Shown: positions 35,720 to 49,211, numbered from the stretch's first letter. The stretch is DNA of 64,000 bases from Limanda limanda (GCF_963576545.1 NC_083651.1:21581248-21645247); one strand, 5' to 3'. Notes: generated from the letters alone by a model not told the origin. Made by a program: numbers and translations.

Positions 35720-36066
35720 ATGAGATTAAGATTAAGATACATTTATTTGTCCCAAACACATGCACAGACATGCACAAGCACACTCATGCAAGGAGGGAAA
35801 TTGAACCTCTGCTTTTAACCCATCTGGTGCAGGACACACAGAGCAGTGGGCAGCCATGTACGGCGCCCGGGGAGCAGATGTTGGGGGAGTAATGTGCCTT
35901 GCTCAGGGGCACTAGACAGGGTAGGGAGAATCCTCTTGGATTTTTGGACAGATCAATCCAGGTTCGTTTTTTTGTTGTTTCTCCGTGGAGTCGAACCAGA
36001 GACGAACCAGAGACCTTTTCTGCCCATAGTCCAAGTTTCTGCCACTAGTCCACCGCCTCTGAACAA
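35720..36066 (-). mobile_element. tRNA-derived-like SINE
   Basis: Read on the - strand, the head (about 36,066-36,035) is GAGGCGGTGGACTAGTGGCAG, resembling a Pol III A box. It is followed by TGGTTCGACTCC (about 36,000-35,989), a good B box, with a second TGGTTCG just before it. The body (GCACATTACTCC, GGGCGCCGTACATGG and similar) matches a common fish SINE-like repeat. The tail ends in AATCTTAATC repeats near 35,724. Confidence 0.6.
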
Positions 36067-36396
36067 GAACAAGCCTACATAGGTCAGGAAGCTATGAAAT
36101 ATGATCCAACACTAGAAGAGATTAAACTGGTATTTATTTTGGCAGATATGATAAAAAAGATAGTACAAAGATAAACTGATTGTCTCACTGTGATGTCGAA
36201 GTAATGTGTTGCAATAATATCCCACTTTTAAATCATGATAAATTAAGTTCTTCAAAATAATAAAGAAGAATGGGATTTGAAATTGAGGACCACATGTGGC
36301 AGATAGTCCGTCAAAAGCTCTGATGGCCTGTCGAGAACAGTCAACTTGAGCAGCCATGATAGAACAAGCAGGACTAACTTGAGGGACCTGTGTCTG

Positions 36397-36442
36397 TCAC
36401 TCACATAAACACACACAGGCGTGTGTGTGTTTATGTGAGTGA
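36397..36442. repeat. Perfect 21-bp inverted repeat, 4-base loop
   Basis: TCACTCACATAAACACACAC A on the left is exactly complementary to the right arm, with loop GGCG. The inner half is CA/GT microsatellite-like but the outer half is not. It lies in the AGPAT3 5' intron. Confidence 0.85.
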
Positions 36443-37499
36443 GCTCACCATTGCTGATACTGCTGAGTTTGCATTTTAAGAGACCTAAAAGTTGGAAGTT
36501 AAAAGTGAAATGACCTATCTACGTTGAACATGAAATGTCAAAGTTACTGTGATATTAACCAGATTGTCACAAAATCCTTGAGAAGCTCAAAACAATATGT
36601 CCCTGGTAAGGGGTTAAAGAGAATGATGGAACTGCTCAGATATAAGCATATCTCTGAATCTCTGAGTGTCTCAAAGTCCTTGAGGGCCATACTTTGGCTT
36701 GATGGAAAGATAAGAGTTCAACACGTGTAAACAGACACGTCACTGGACTTTACACCAACCTGTATTTGTATGAAACTGTATGGCTCAGATATACTACCAG
36801 CGAAGATTTGAGGAAAATGCTTTGAACCATATTTTAATGGTAAAGCCCATATTCACAAATCACAATTTTCCTCATAGGGCTTAATAAGGTTCAGCCTTCA
36901 AGAGGAAGGGAAAATTACCCCCCCCTCACACCAAAAAAAAAGCATGGAATTTGGTCACCAAAGCAACACGTGCATGTCTCACAGAGAAATTATTTGTTTG
37001 CATTGTTACTGTGCACTTTGTAAGACCAATGTAGATTTAACCCTCCAGCAAAAACTGCAATAAAATAACACCGACATGGCTTATCCCTGAGGGGAAACTG
37101 CAGCACACACTTGGTTTGTATTTACAGTAAATACAATAGTTGACGGTGAAATTAAATTCACTAATTCGGAAAACATTAGACACATTAAAAAAGACAATTA
37201 AAGACTGCAATTGAGACAACTGGCTGACTGATGAACTCTTAGCAAAGCCAAGTAATACAGCAGTCCACATATTTAACATGTGGCTCTACACTACTTGTCT
37301 CCTTCCCAGTACACCACCAGTCTCACCATTACAATGATCCGACATTAAAAACCATTAACACTTGAATGATCAGGGTACAGCACTTGCCTGTGTCTAGCTC
37401 TCTCTCTTTTCGCCTTTCTGGGTTAAACTGAGTTGCAAGCCCTAATGTTAGTGCTGGATTTGAATGAACTCCAGTAACCTAACATCATGCGACTTTGTG

Positions 37500-37534
37500 A
37501 GTGTGTGTGTGTGTGAGTGTGTGAGTGTGTGAGT

Positions 37535-37576
<42 letters not shown>
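37500..37576. repeat. GT microsatellite
   Basis: Interrupted GTGTGTGA repeats followed by pure (GT)n. The ORFs across it are artefacts. Confidence 0.95.
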
Positions 37577-37579
<3 letters not shown>

Positions 37580-38240
37580 GACGCAGGTCACCACGGAGCC
37601 AGCTGGTGCACAGGGGTCGAGCAGTTTTTTAAATGAACCCAGTATGAACTCCAGCTCAGCCCAGCGTGTCATTTTCCAGTTCATATCCTCTTTACTGGTG
37701 AATGTCAAACACCCAGTGGATATTAAAACGTGCAATCAGTGCGGGTGCATGGCTCCACACAACCACGCCGCCCCAGCACGGCAAGTGACATATGTCATAA
37801 TAAGCTAGCAGCGTGCTCAACTCAGAAGTTGCCAGCAAACAGAGATTCACACCTCGAACCCCGATACATTAAAACCGAACCAGCCTGTCGAGCTGCTGCT
37901 GCCGGCGACCAGGCACAAATCCCCGGTCACTGACACCAGCCTGGACCCGGTGTTACTGAGCCGAGCAGCTCCGGAAGGGACCGGGGCCACCTGCTAATGG
38001 TGCACACGGGCAGCATGCTAACCTAGCTAGCCCCGCTGCGGTTTAAAGTCGTGTTTATAATTCAAGGAGGAGGATGGAGTCGGTTAGCCGGAAGTGTTCA
38101 CTAGCTAACAACAATGACGTTCCCCTCATAGACACGTAAAGTAAACACTCAACCCACCCGGGCTGCTTGCTAACGTCATGCTAAGCTAGTTAGCCAGCTA
38201 GAGTTAGCGGTCAGTGTCAGTAACGGTGCTGTGGGCTCAC

Positions 38241-38480
38241 CTGGAAGTCGGTGGATCTGTGTGTTGATTCCGGTGGAGTTGTTCCGCTGCTTTCCGTTCT
38301 CCGGCGGAATAAAGCGACTCTGCTACTGAGCTCTTCTCACTTCGTCCGTTTCCAGAAAGGCAATAAAAGCGACTTGAGGTGATGGGACTTGCGAGACCGC
38401 TATTGTTTGTCGGTTAAAGCCCCACATTTCCTCACAGCCCATCTGAAGGTAGTGCGCTCTACTTCCGGTCCGGCCCCTCA
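38241..38480 (-). promoter_or_regulatory. agpat3: AGPAT3 promoter and first exon region
   Basis: A GC-richer stretch upstream of the donor at 38,241. The - strand contains ACCGGAAGT (plus-strand ACTTCCGGT at 38,461-38,469), a classic ETS/GABP motif often found in housekeeping promoters. No TATA box is evident. The transcription start is inferred to lie at about 38,350-38,440. Confidence 0.55.
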
Positions 38481-41400
38481 TTCATTCTCACACAAATAAA
38501 ATAACCTGTCATTTTGTATTTGTCTTTGATCCAACAACAACAAATATAAGTACTATTGAAAGTATACAATCCGTATAACTCCTTTTATTCTACACCAGTT
38601 CACAAGGGGTGGTATTTAATTTATATATAATAATTTCAAAGTCAACTTTTATTTTTGTATCGCAAAGTTTCCCTTGTGCAGAAATAAACTGTATGTTATC
38701 CTCAGGTAACAGTTTGCAGTTTAATACACTGATATTCACTGACTGTATTATTCATTTCCCTCCTCCTCCTCATTATTATTTATATTGCACTTTTCAAAGA
38801 AGCCGTTGAAAAGTGGTTGATTAGAATAAATGAAAATATATATACAAATCCATGAAAAATAATTAAAAGCATAAATATCAATTAATTTCATTTGAAATCA
38901 AACAACATCATTTAAAAGCAACTACTAATTTATAATCTCTGGGTGGTGGGAAGTCAGGCCCAGTTTTCCACTCACTATAATGCCAATATAATTTTTGCAA
39001 AGATATTATATATCTATATATTGCCAATTCCAATCCTTAGTCGCCCTTTGTGCTCACTCAACACAACTTAGAAGCTGTTGAGTCTTTATATATGTATTGT
39101 ACAAACTGGCTAATGTGTACAACTTCAAGCAGGGTTGTGTCTTCACTTTGTCGTCCCTACAGACAAGATACCCTACAGGTGTATTGTCACCCTGCTGGAA
39201 ACAAATGCAAACACAAACGCAGGCCCATTCAGTGAAGATAGTCTAATGATAAATAAACAGGCTTACATGTAAATGCGTGGATAAGCTGGCAGGCAGGTAT
39301 ACAGGCAGGTAAACACCCAGGCAGTTACAAAATACAGCTAATAGACACAAAAGATTCATTTGATCTATTAGTGGCAGGTCTATCAGGGTTCTTAGGTTGA
39401 ATCAAGAGGCACTTGTTTATTCTGTTGTGTTGATTCTTTGTTGTCGCTAGAAGTTCAGATGCACTTGTCCAATACTTTTTTAACCTCAGCATCTCGGGTT
39501 CAAAATTTTCAGTCAGTTGAAATAAATCCTGAACTGAACAATTTTGGGTTGTTTTGTGTCTGCATAGGCCTACTATAAAAAGCACTTAGCATTTTAAATT
39601 TTGTTACTTGTACTTTTACTTTTGATACTTAAGTACATTTCAACACCAGATACTTTTGATACTCATTTTCTGAAGGGTGACTTTTACTTTAACCGGACTC
39701 ACTTTCAAGTAAGATATCTGTACTTTTACTCAAGTATGGCTTTCAAGTACTTTATACACCACTGGATTTTACGTATATGTTAGTTATTCAATTCATATTT
39801 GTCTATATTTGTTATATTTCCTTACACTTAAGTATTGCATGTTACTTATTATTGCTTACTATTTTTGATTATTGCTGATGAAATATTGCAAATTTCCCCA
39901 TTGAGGGACTAATAAAGGATTATCTTATCGTATCTCCTATCTTCTCTAATCTTGTTCTGCTTCAGCAGTGTGATTAAAAATTATTCTGACACACTTAAAT
40001 AACTTAAATCGCTCTTAAATTGCACTTGTTGTTGTCTTAACTTTGCATGTGAAAAGTTCAGTTATTTTTTAAACAAATTCCTTTCCGCTGAATCTGTACA
40101 ACCTTGCACAGCAGTGTCACTTTAAGACGTGTCAGTCCTTGAATAGCTGCTTGTTTGCTTGATTTACCTTTAGCCCCCTTTAGCCCTCTACTGGTGCATA
40201 TGCATAGTTGCAGCTGAAGTTGTCTTGGAGACCACAGCTGTGAGAACAGTCTCCTGTTGTTCTGGTAAAAACCCTCTGGGGCCTCCTGTGCAAGCAGTCT
40301 GGTGTGTCCGCTGATAACATATGGCATTAGGAATTATCAGCATAAGACACCAACCAGACACTACAGCAAAACCATTCCTTTAATTTCACAGCTAAACCGT
40401 TCACATTACATTGTGGATAACGGCCACACAAAAGATGCACACATTTTAACTTGGTTCAGTGTGTGCAGACAAGTTCGTCCCGTCTGGTTATTTGGGTTAA
40501 TGCTGGCTGTTCATACTGTGGATTAGTGCTGAGAAAACAGAGCTGTGTCACCTGTCTATAGTAAGTACCTGGCCGCACAGCTAACACACACTGACTTGTC
40601 AGTCTTTATTCTTCATTTCTTTACTTTTCAGAGACACTATCATTTATAAAAAAAAGATCGAAAAGAAAGCAAAATAGAAATAAAATACTAAACAAGTAGT
40701 AATTTGTACCATTGTAATTCAGAGACATATAGATAATTTTTATTTCCAGAATGATGCTCCCAGTCCCACCACCCAATATCATTAGCACTATTCAAAGTGA
40801 ACGTAATTTGAGGATTATATTTCCTCTATTACACTTAAAGCAAAAACGTGTAAAAAGAAACACTGCACCCCCAGGAGGGTTATCTTGAAGCCTAACAATG
40901 ATTAAATAATAATTATTAATAATATTAATCATCAGTTCATGCTGGGATTAGCTCCAGCTCCCCACCCCTCAAAAGATAAGTGCTAGAGATAATTGATGGA
41001 TATCAAAACACAGTTTTAGTAAAAGATTAATCATTTATTATTCTTGTTCTTATATTCATCTAGATAAGAGCAGCAGTTCAAGATTGGCACTTGACTTTCT
41101 AATATTATGTGTTGTTGGAGATCAGCTATTTGGACACAAAAAACATTCACAACCAATGTTTTCTTTCTCCTTCATAACCCTGTTAAGGCTATTACACAGC
41201 AAGGTCTCACATAACCGACTCTGTTCTTGAGATATGACAAATAGTCAAACATGAAAATAACTAAATATTTTAAAGATTATCTGTGCAAATACCTCAATTT
41301 GAGATGCTTAAGACATGAAACTAACATGTAACACATCCCCTATAGTTCAAGAAAGCATTGCATAATTTAAAAAAGGTGGTGAACAACAGTTTGAAAAAAT

Positions 41401-42001
41401 CTTAGACAACTAGATTCGTGAATATCAGTAAAGTAACGATTTCTCTAAAACAAAACAAAGTCACATAATTTGGGTTAATTAAAACTTTAAAGACTACATA
41501 CTCATTGCATGAGATGGAAGTTACATTACCTCAGCAATTACAGACACTGTATTTTAATGGTAACCATGGAAAAGATATTGCACTACAAAAATAAGTTTGA
41601 AATCATGTAACTGTTAATTCATATTTTGGCAATTGCATCCAATCTTACATGTATAAGGACTTAAAGTGCATGATAAACACCCAAGTGCAATATAAGCACA
41701 CTGCATGCGTTCATATCTTCATCAAGATTTCAGAGAAGTCACAATGCGGTAAAATAACTGACATCATCACTATGATTAGAATGGTTGGTATATTTACCAT
41801 TTGTTCCTTCCCCACCAGGAAACAGAGACCTCTTTGCTTCTGCCTAGTGTATTACTTCTGACCTAACACATGTTTTTGATAATATGTTAATAGTTCACGG
41901 CTGTGCTTATAATGCCTTGTGAGCATCCCACTTTAAGTACATGTTATGAAGGCTATCCTAACCACAACAAGTAGACTGGAGTTGTGTATTTTCTCCTCAG
42001 C
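38481..42001. other. Intergenic region between AGPAT3 and PDXK
   Basis: AT-rich, with no supported gene. About 39,595-39,770 (TACTTTTACTTTTGATACTTAAGTAC and relatives) resembles a fish hAT-like repeat. 39,885-39,935 (GCAAATTTCCCCATTGAGGG, then ACTAATAAAGGATTATC) matches a retroelement 3' tail also seen at about 52,075-52,125 and, diverged, at 13,375-13,420. Confidence 0.5.
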
Positions 42002-42005
42002 TTAA

Positions 42006-42326
42006 AGGGTCAGTGTGTAAGATTTAGGGGAAAGGGACCTTTTGGCTGAAACTGAATATAAAATAATCCTCGTGATGTTTTCATTAGTGTGTTTCATCTA
42101 AATTGTACGAATTGTTGTTTTCATTACCCCAGAATGGGCCCTTTATATTTACATACGTATATATACATATGTATTTATATCATGAGTGGGCTCTCTCTAT
42201 GGAGGCCACCATGTTTTTAGAGTAGCCCAGACTGTAAAATCTAAACATGTAAACCTAGGGCAGGGGTATTCAGCTGCAGCATGACACTTCACCACTAGAT
42301 GTCACTGAATCTTACACACTGAACCT
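42006..42326. mobile_element. TTAA-flanked MITE, complete (copy b)
   Basis: The left end AGGGTCAGTGTGTAAGATTTAG and the right end TGAATCTTACACACTGAACCT are near-perfect inverted repeats (about 19 of 21). Exact TTAA lies on both sides (42,002-42,005 and 42,327-42,330), as for piggyBac-type insertion. 321 bp, no coding capacity. Confidence 0.8.
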
Positions 42327-42604
42327 TTAAACAAGATGAAATGTTTTAATCGCACAAAATAATCTTGATCATAGTAGGTACCATCTAAAAAGGCCATAGT
42401 ACAGACACATGGCAGTGATTCCAGTATGTGCATACAACAAATCCTTCTGAGCCCGAAACATAGTAGTACTCCCTCAGAGAGTAAGGCAGAGACATGTGAC
42501 AGTCTTTGATGTGAAAATCCTACATGTGTCTGGCGGGGCGCTCAGACTCTAAACTGATTCGTACCAGCATGATGTGAATGTTCACACACACAATGCTACT
42601 GCCT

Positions 42605-45600
42605 TCATTGAGAGGACTTTTCTAAAACCTTTGCTTCCACTACGATGGCAGGATTCTCGATGTCGGCTTTGCTCTGAACCATTCTCAGCTCCAGTTGTGC
42701 AGCACTGGGCCTTTTCCCCGGACCAGCGACCTCTGAAAGAAAAAAGAGAGGCTTAAGTAAAACACCAGGGTTTCGGACTGACTTACTGGTCCAGGGTCTC
42801 TGCATGTTTCAACAAGTTAAATGTAAGACTTTTGTGACCATAAATAATGAAATTCAAGAAGACAAATATGAAGGAATATCAAAGATCCAGAAATATTTAT
42901 ACTCCATCATAATGAAGATGATGTGAAGTGGCTTAGTACAGAATAACACTCAAAATAGCAAGATATCTCACAGAGTGCAGACAGAGACAACACATATCAA
43001 TGGTCCTTGGAACAGCCAAGAGTGTTCTTAGATAAAAGTTTGTAGACTATACATTATCAGTTCCACGTTGGTATCGTTTGTAGTTTTATTACAGCTGATT
43101 TTAAATTGTGATGTAAGTCATTTTAAATGGGCTTAAACATTATTAAGACCTGCCAACATGCATTTATATATAATGAAATAATTTCCAAGGCCTAAAATTA
43201 AATTAAAATTTTACTTTTTTTAGACTTTTTAATACCCTGCAAATCCCTGGGGTCAACCTTGCAGTCAAATTTAAATCGTGTTCTCTGTAAATACTGTAAA
43301 GCGTTATTTATGAAAACAGTTATTACATTACTTATTTGCCTTCCTCAAAATGTTATTTACTTGTAATAGATTCATCACTATAGAAAAAACAATGTGGATT
43401 ATTATAATCTGCGTGTGAACATGAATTCTTTGAGATAATACTAGTGACCACATCATGAATCACAATAGTGGCAGGCATTACTACTGGTTGACTTAAAACG
43501 TATTTACAGCAAAAGTAAGCAAACACTGTTCCTTCATGTCAGGTAAACAATAATAACAACAATCATATCCAAGAGGAGAGACAGTGATCTACCATTGGCG
43601 TAAGCAATGGTCCTCTTAATGACATGGTGCATCACTGATAAAGTCTTGTCACAGGCGGCCTGTGAAAAACAGAAGAGAGATTTGTTTACATTTAGGTAGA
43701 ATATATTAATTACACAGTGTAAAAAGATTGATGAGACTGTTTGAGTGAAAAGACAAATGTGTTGCAGACCTTCAGGTCCTTCGGGTGAAGGTGAGTCCAG
43801 GCAAGCAACATGGCGGCAAAAAGGTCTCCTGTCCCCACAAATACAGCATCGACTTTGGGGATGTCCATGCAGATTTTCTGAGTGGTCTTGGTCCCATCTG
43901 GTTTCACTGCAGTGAGGAAGACAGACGGCGGAGTGATATCGAAGTTGGCAGGGGCAGTGGTTAAACAGCACTAAGCATTAGTGGCTTGTTATGTAGTTGA
44001 GCTTCACCTTGACATTATGCTAAATATCATCTCATCCCCATTAATTACATAGTTTTGCATTGTTTACCTTCATTGAGTACATACAATAATTTTCTCCGCT
44101 AAGAAAACTAAATTCCAATCTAATTTCTCCTTAACGGCTAAAGAAAGAACTCTTTTGGGAGACAATTGTTCTGACACTTTACCTATTTTTTGGCTCCCAA
44201 GGGCCACAAGGAACTGGTCCCCAAGTTTTGAGGGCAGGTCCGTACTAGTGAGGACCACAGTGTCCGGCCCCATTTTATGAAGAAGCTCCATCACCTGGAA
44301 AATAAACAAAGTCTCATTTTCTCAAAAATGTTGCTTCTTGGTGACGGAAATTAAATCCAAATGCAGCGAAACCTGAGTTTCTCAGGATATTTACCTCAAG
44401 AGCGTCTTCCTCTGTTTTGATTTTCCTCCCAGTTAATAGCCTGTGGAAAAACAAACGGTATTCAGATGTAATAGTAATGACAGACAGATTGCATTGTTAA
44501 TTCTGTACTTTCTTCAGTGATGATGTCAAAAGGTGAACTCACTCTGCTTCAAACTGGTTGGGGGTGAGGATGTCAGCCAAAGGCACTACTTTGTCTCTGT
44601 AGACTGGCAAAAGTTCCTCTGGAACATACTAAAAAGAAAAGTATCACCTGTTAGCGAAAAGCTGCATGACCACATATTATTATGATTCCTGGAAGTTAGT
44701 TTTAGAGACTGAATAAAGTGTTTTTGAAATGTGTGCCTCAAAAGAACACACAGATACAAGTGTTATCAATGATGTGGAAGACAAATGTTTGGGAATTCAG
44801 TGTTTACCATAGCACCTTGGTCGCCCATAACAGGATCACAAACTGTGGAGAATAAAACTCAAATTCAGATTTGGAAGAACATTAATCAAAAAATGTTTTC
44901 AGAAAAGTAACATCCTTCCTTCTAATTTGAAAAACCCAATTTCACACTTACCATATACAAGGCTCGGATTGGCTTGCTTCAGCTCCTGAATAATATCAAC
45001 CACCGTTCCCAGGAAGGACGTGTCCCTGCTGTAACCTTAAGTAAGAAGGCAAAAAGAAAAATAAAGCCTAGTTGATTTATTGTTACTTTTGCAGCTGCTC
45101 AGGATCAACGTTATCATGCGTTGACTCACCTGTGAGGATGTAGTCATAGTGGTTCACCTCGTTGAGCTTGATGCCCTCATACAGTACGATCAGCTCCTCT
45201 GCTGTCAGCACTTGTCCCTTCCAGTGGGCGTAGCCTGACATTCAGGAGATAAAGGACATTTGGAAGTTCTTAATGCTGTTTGGATTTAATAAAAACACTA
45301 ATGCACATACACATGAGATGTGCAAAAGCATCAGCTAAAAGAAAATGTTGCTCTAACATTCTGATGAGACAGATGTAGATTTAAGGATTCAAGCTTTTTC
45401 ACAGGTCAAAGACTTTGAATTTTGAGCTCAAAACTTTTTTCTTTTTGAGAGTCAGTGGGAAACCATGACACAAAAGCTTTTGTATCACTTGAAATCATAC
45501 AAACACAGCTTCACTGTATCATCCCAGCTGTGACGAAATTTAAGAAAATCTAAGAAAACATTCCCTTCTTTGCTCTGTCTTCCCATCCCCCACTCTCCCT

Positions 45601-48373
45601 CAGCTGTGGTCCCTCCTCTGTGTGCTGTCCAGGGCCAAACAGGGCCTCCAACCTGACTCAATGGGATGCTTGTGTCCTGATTGCCAGCTTCCCACTGTGT
45701 TTGTCCCCCTCTCAACCTTAACCTAGAACAGATCGTGAAAAAGCTGCTCCTACTGCAGAGGAAACTTAACATAAAGCAAACTTACAGTTCACAAGAAGAA
45801 GCATTCGTTGGAGTTAGAGGGGAATATGAACATTAATGCCCCCACTGAAAGTCAAACTTTATGAATATTAATGTTGTTTACTCAAACTAGAATGAACTCA
45901 GAGTAGGACTGCAGCCTGGACACTGAGCAGTTCTCCCAGTCAGAGGATGTTTAAATCATGTTTACTGCACCTGTGGTGAAAGCACATTCTTCACATACTT
46001 TGGCACATGGGTCTCAGATCATAATCCTGAGAAATAAAGTTTCACGTGTTTTTTCTGACCTTCACGTGTTTATTTTTAACCTTGACATTTTTACTGCCCG
46101 ACTTCTCAAAATGACTAACACTATGTATCTGTGGGATGATGACCATAGAGTTACTGATTAATGTAAACCAACAGGCAGGAGGTAAAAATCTCCGTCTTTC
46201 ATCAACCTCCACATATGATCGACAGGATTGACAGAAACGACTTCTGCCTACTCAAACTTCTTTCGTGATGAACAAGTGACAGAGACGTAATACAATAGGT
46301 TTTAAAATCCAGACCATCACACATATAAACACAAGTCAGTTAACTGTATGATAATCTACCTTGTGTACAGTTGGATAATAGTGTATGTTAAATATCTCCA
46401 TTGTAATGATTTTACTGCATTTACTATCTATTTATTTATAGCCTAAGATAATATCCACTTATATAAGTTGAATTAACATGAACTTCTGTCACAATGCATC
46501 TAAACAATGAGGCAACTGTTAGAAGCTCTTTATATTGGTCCTCAGAGAACACTGTAACAATATTATAACATATATTTGAGTCATTTTAAAAAGTATTTTA
46601 TCTATTGTAGTCTCCTTACAGAGCAGATTATTGACGGCTCAAGTGTTGAACTATGCATCAGCTGTTCTTTAACTGTTTGAACTATACAAAATGAAAAAGT
46701 AAATGATTCACAACAGTATCTATATGACACAACCTACTCAAATGGACCTAGGCCGTCTGGACTCTGTAGTTTTGTAAACTGTGAGGAGAGGGTTTAACTT
46801 TCTGAATTAACCACACTGATGTGACTGTATTCCACCGTGTCGGATCAAAAGGTTTTTACACAGCAAACACAAATTACTCTAACAGTGAGTAACTCTGCAC
46901 ATTGCACCTTTGCCCCCCGACACCTAAGAGGCCTCATCAAGGTTCACAGTGGAGTCCACCAGTGATCAAAAGGGTTTGTTTGTCTTCATTGTTTCAGACT
47001 CCTACAAGTTGTGTAACTCCCAAAAAAAACAATCATTGCTCCAAACATGTATCTATTTCTGATCATTGTCATGGATAACAAAAGATTTCCTAACTTGCAC
47101 TGGTTATATGAGCTTCTAGTATTTGTCCTCTGCTCTTTTACTGTCTTGTGTGTTCCTGTCATTTTCAGTGAATTACAACCAAGTGCTGAGAATCTGTCGT
47201 GCATGCATGAAGTCACTCAGCCAACCTGTGTGATTGGAGAACTGGACGGAGTTGATAGAGTCCACTTCAAAGCCCAGCACCTGACAAAAGAGAAATAAAG
47301 CAGTAAAAGAGTTAAACAGAGCAGCGTCTGAGTTTCATTTCTGTGGGAACAGCTTGGTTTGAGAGTTGCTTTCATCCACTTTCAGTTTATGTTCCATTTC
47401 CTGCTTTTTTGCATGTTTTAGACCATTGATTCCCAAACTAGGGGGCAGAAATATAGAGAAGGGGTTGAAGAATTACAAATACAATTTAGAAATGACATGT
47501 TGTTAGCCTTCTGATTGGCTTTGTCCCCACATGACCTCTACGGTGAAGATGACAAATAAGAGGAAGCATCAGTTGCATTAAGGTCAATTCAGCAAAACAG
47601 GACACATTGTGACATCAACATGAAGTTCCCTATTTTTCAAGTCAATATACTTTGGGATAATGGGGTCTCGGGGGCTGAAGAGTTTTTGGAACCCCTGATT
47701 TAGATAATTTCACATAAATTCCACTGTCAACACAATACTGTGATCACAACATCAATTCTTATTAGAGCTATTAGAAGATGATAAACTGTGGCCATAAAGG
47801 GACATGGTCAACAACAGTAATCTCACTGATGGTAACTAACAAACAAGACAGTCCCTAAATTATTACACTATTATCATCTGCCCTGGACACATAGACCCAA
47901 ACATATTACTGGTCTTTCTCGTTTGATTGTTTGCTACCTGTAGCTTCCCCGGGTTGAGGAGTAGTGGAAATAGTAAAAGACAACCTGACTGTAACCATAT
48001 GATGAACATGCTGTTTGCAAAGTGGCTTTCCACTCATTTATAAAACAGCACATGTTTTGATATCTGAGAGCAATAAGACGCCACAACACGATTAAGATTA
48101 GTGACTGAAAGCAAATAATAGAAAATGGCCTGTGGGGGGTTTAAGCAGCAGGGGAACTGTTGTTTAATACACTGTTATATTAAATGCTCGAAGCAGTAAG
48201 TGGAACTTTTCACCCTTTACTGGTGTCCTGGTGGTACCGATAGATATATATATCTATGGTGGTCCCCCCCAGCAGCAGTTTACAGTTCTTACCTGCAGAG
48301 GAAATGACGCCGACTTGTTCCCGACGTATCCCCTGACAACGTGACTCTGAATGGACAGCACACGACACTCCAT
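42605..48373 (-). CDS. pdxk: Pyridoxal kinase
   Basis: Phosphorylates pyridoxal, pyridoxine and pyridoxamine with ATP in the cytosol, in vitamin B6 salvage. Exons, 5' to 3' on the - strand: 48,373-48,293; 47,280-47,226; 45,234-45,130; 45,035-44,952; 44,842-44,808; 44,628-44,543; 44,440-44,395; 44,294-44,183; 43,906-43,770; 43,659-43,593; 42,732-42,605. All join in phase, giving 936 bp (311 codons; human 312). Visible motifs: [19 protein letters not shown] at the N-terminus, [31 protein letters not shown] and the catalytic [15 protein letters not shown], whose Asp is the expected base. The C-terminus is [22 protein letters not shown]. The loop after CDPVMGD is shorter than in human (GAMYVPEE directly). 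It is transcribed in the same direction as AGPAT3. Confidence 0.96.
45300..47225. other. PDXK second intron, nothing else recognised
   Basis: The longest intron. ORFs such as 45,485-45,772 and 46,986-47,216 on the - strand lack family features. Confidence 0.5.
47425..47705. mobile_element. Possible hAT-like MITE in PDXK intron 1
   Basis: The left end CATTGATTCCCAAACTAGGGG and the right end AGTTTTTGGAACCCCTGATT are imperfect inverted repeats of the type seen in hAT-like elements. No coding sequence. Confidence 0.45.
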
Positions 48374-48600
48374 GACCGCCGGCTGCGACTGAAGAGACAC
48401 GAAGACACGGAGACTCAGGCGGAGACAGCCTGAAGACACAGGAGGACAAGAAGGTCACCACAACCCGGCGTGGGACGGACAAGTCCAAAGACTGACGGAC
48501 GGAAGCGGCGCTGCTGCTGCTGACTCTGACAGTCTCTGTTTCCTCTCAGGCAACTGTAAGGACACCTACACTGCTGCGTTCAAGGGTTCGCAATAAACGT
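48374..48600 (-). promoter_or_regulatory. pdxk: PDXK 5' UTR and promoter region
   Basis: A GC-richer stretch directly upstream of the PDXK start codon, including CCGCCGGCTGC and GACGGACGGAAGCGGCG. No TATA box is obvious. Boundaries are inferred. Confidence 0.5.
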
Positions 48601-48931
48601 GGGAGAAAGGGGCCCTAACTTAGTTCCTTACCAGAATTAATAATGAATCAACTTCTTTTCAACTTAACTGTCTTGGGAAGATAAATATGCTTTGTTGAAC
48701 ATATTTATATCATTCATTCAATATCATTCATTTCACACAGCTGCTTTTGCACATCTGATGCATGTTAGTCTTATTTTACAAAAGAAAGACAAATTTGTAC
48801 AATACTAATTTCAATGCCAACCATAGCTAGATCAACCAAATAAAACTCGAAATATAACAGTATATACTTAATAGACTGATTGATATGCATTTGAAAATAT
48901 ACTTTAAATTGTCTTTATACAGAGTGTTAGT

Positions 48932-49200
48932 ATGGCTGGTCCCAATCATTTCAGACTAACGGTGCATGAAGAACTTGATGACGAGAATGAGGAGGCAATT
49001 CTTGGTCTTGATTCTGAGTCTGAATTCTCTAATGATAAGGACGTAGACTATCTTCTACAGGATCAAGCTGGAGCTGTGGCTGTGTCTTGGAATACAGCTC
49101 TCCTAAATGATGAAGGCTCCTTTGATGACATAGTCATAGTCATCAAAGGAGAAAGAGAGAGAAAGAAGAGAGAGAGAAAGCACAGACTGACAGGTGTCAC
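48932..49200 (+). other. Unassigned acidic ORF segment
   Basis: From ATG at 48,932 it reads MAGPNHFRLTVHEELDDEN and then ILGLDSESEFSNDKDVDY. The composition is acidic and serine-rich, a little like the N-terminus of piggyBac-type transposase proteins; this similarity is weak. The ORF then runs into a perfect inverted repeat (49,118-49,150) and a purine-rich AGAGAGAAAG tract, and on into the BCS1L-like exon in another frame. It may be a TE remnant. Confidence 0.3.
49118..49150. repeat. Perfect 12-bp inverted repeat
   Basis: TCCTTTGATGAC and GTCATCAAAGGA flank a 9-base centre ATAGTCATA. It lies just before a GA-rich tract. Confidence 0.85.
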
Positions 49201-49211
49201 TTCCTCTGCAG

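Larger units (their letters stand above)
30683..38430 (-). other. agpat3: AGPAT3 5' untranslated exons, introns and promoter side
   Basis: The first coding exon continues upstream as 5' UTR to an acceptor at 30,736-30,737 (CTCACTCAG/GTTGG on the - strand). A probable first non-coding exon ends at 38,241 with donor CCAG/GTGAGC and extends to about 38,400. A possible middle exon lies at 33,892-34,029. The ~7-kb intron otherwise holds repeats (34,590-34,975 and 35,720-36,066) and no clear gene. Confidence 0.6.

Noticed and set aside
47435..47455. CTCF-like AACTAGGGGGCAG
   Set aside because: Two mismatches at the start of the core and part of an hAT-like end; too weak to call.
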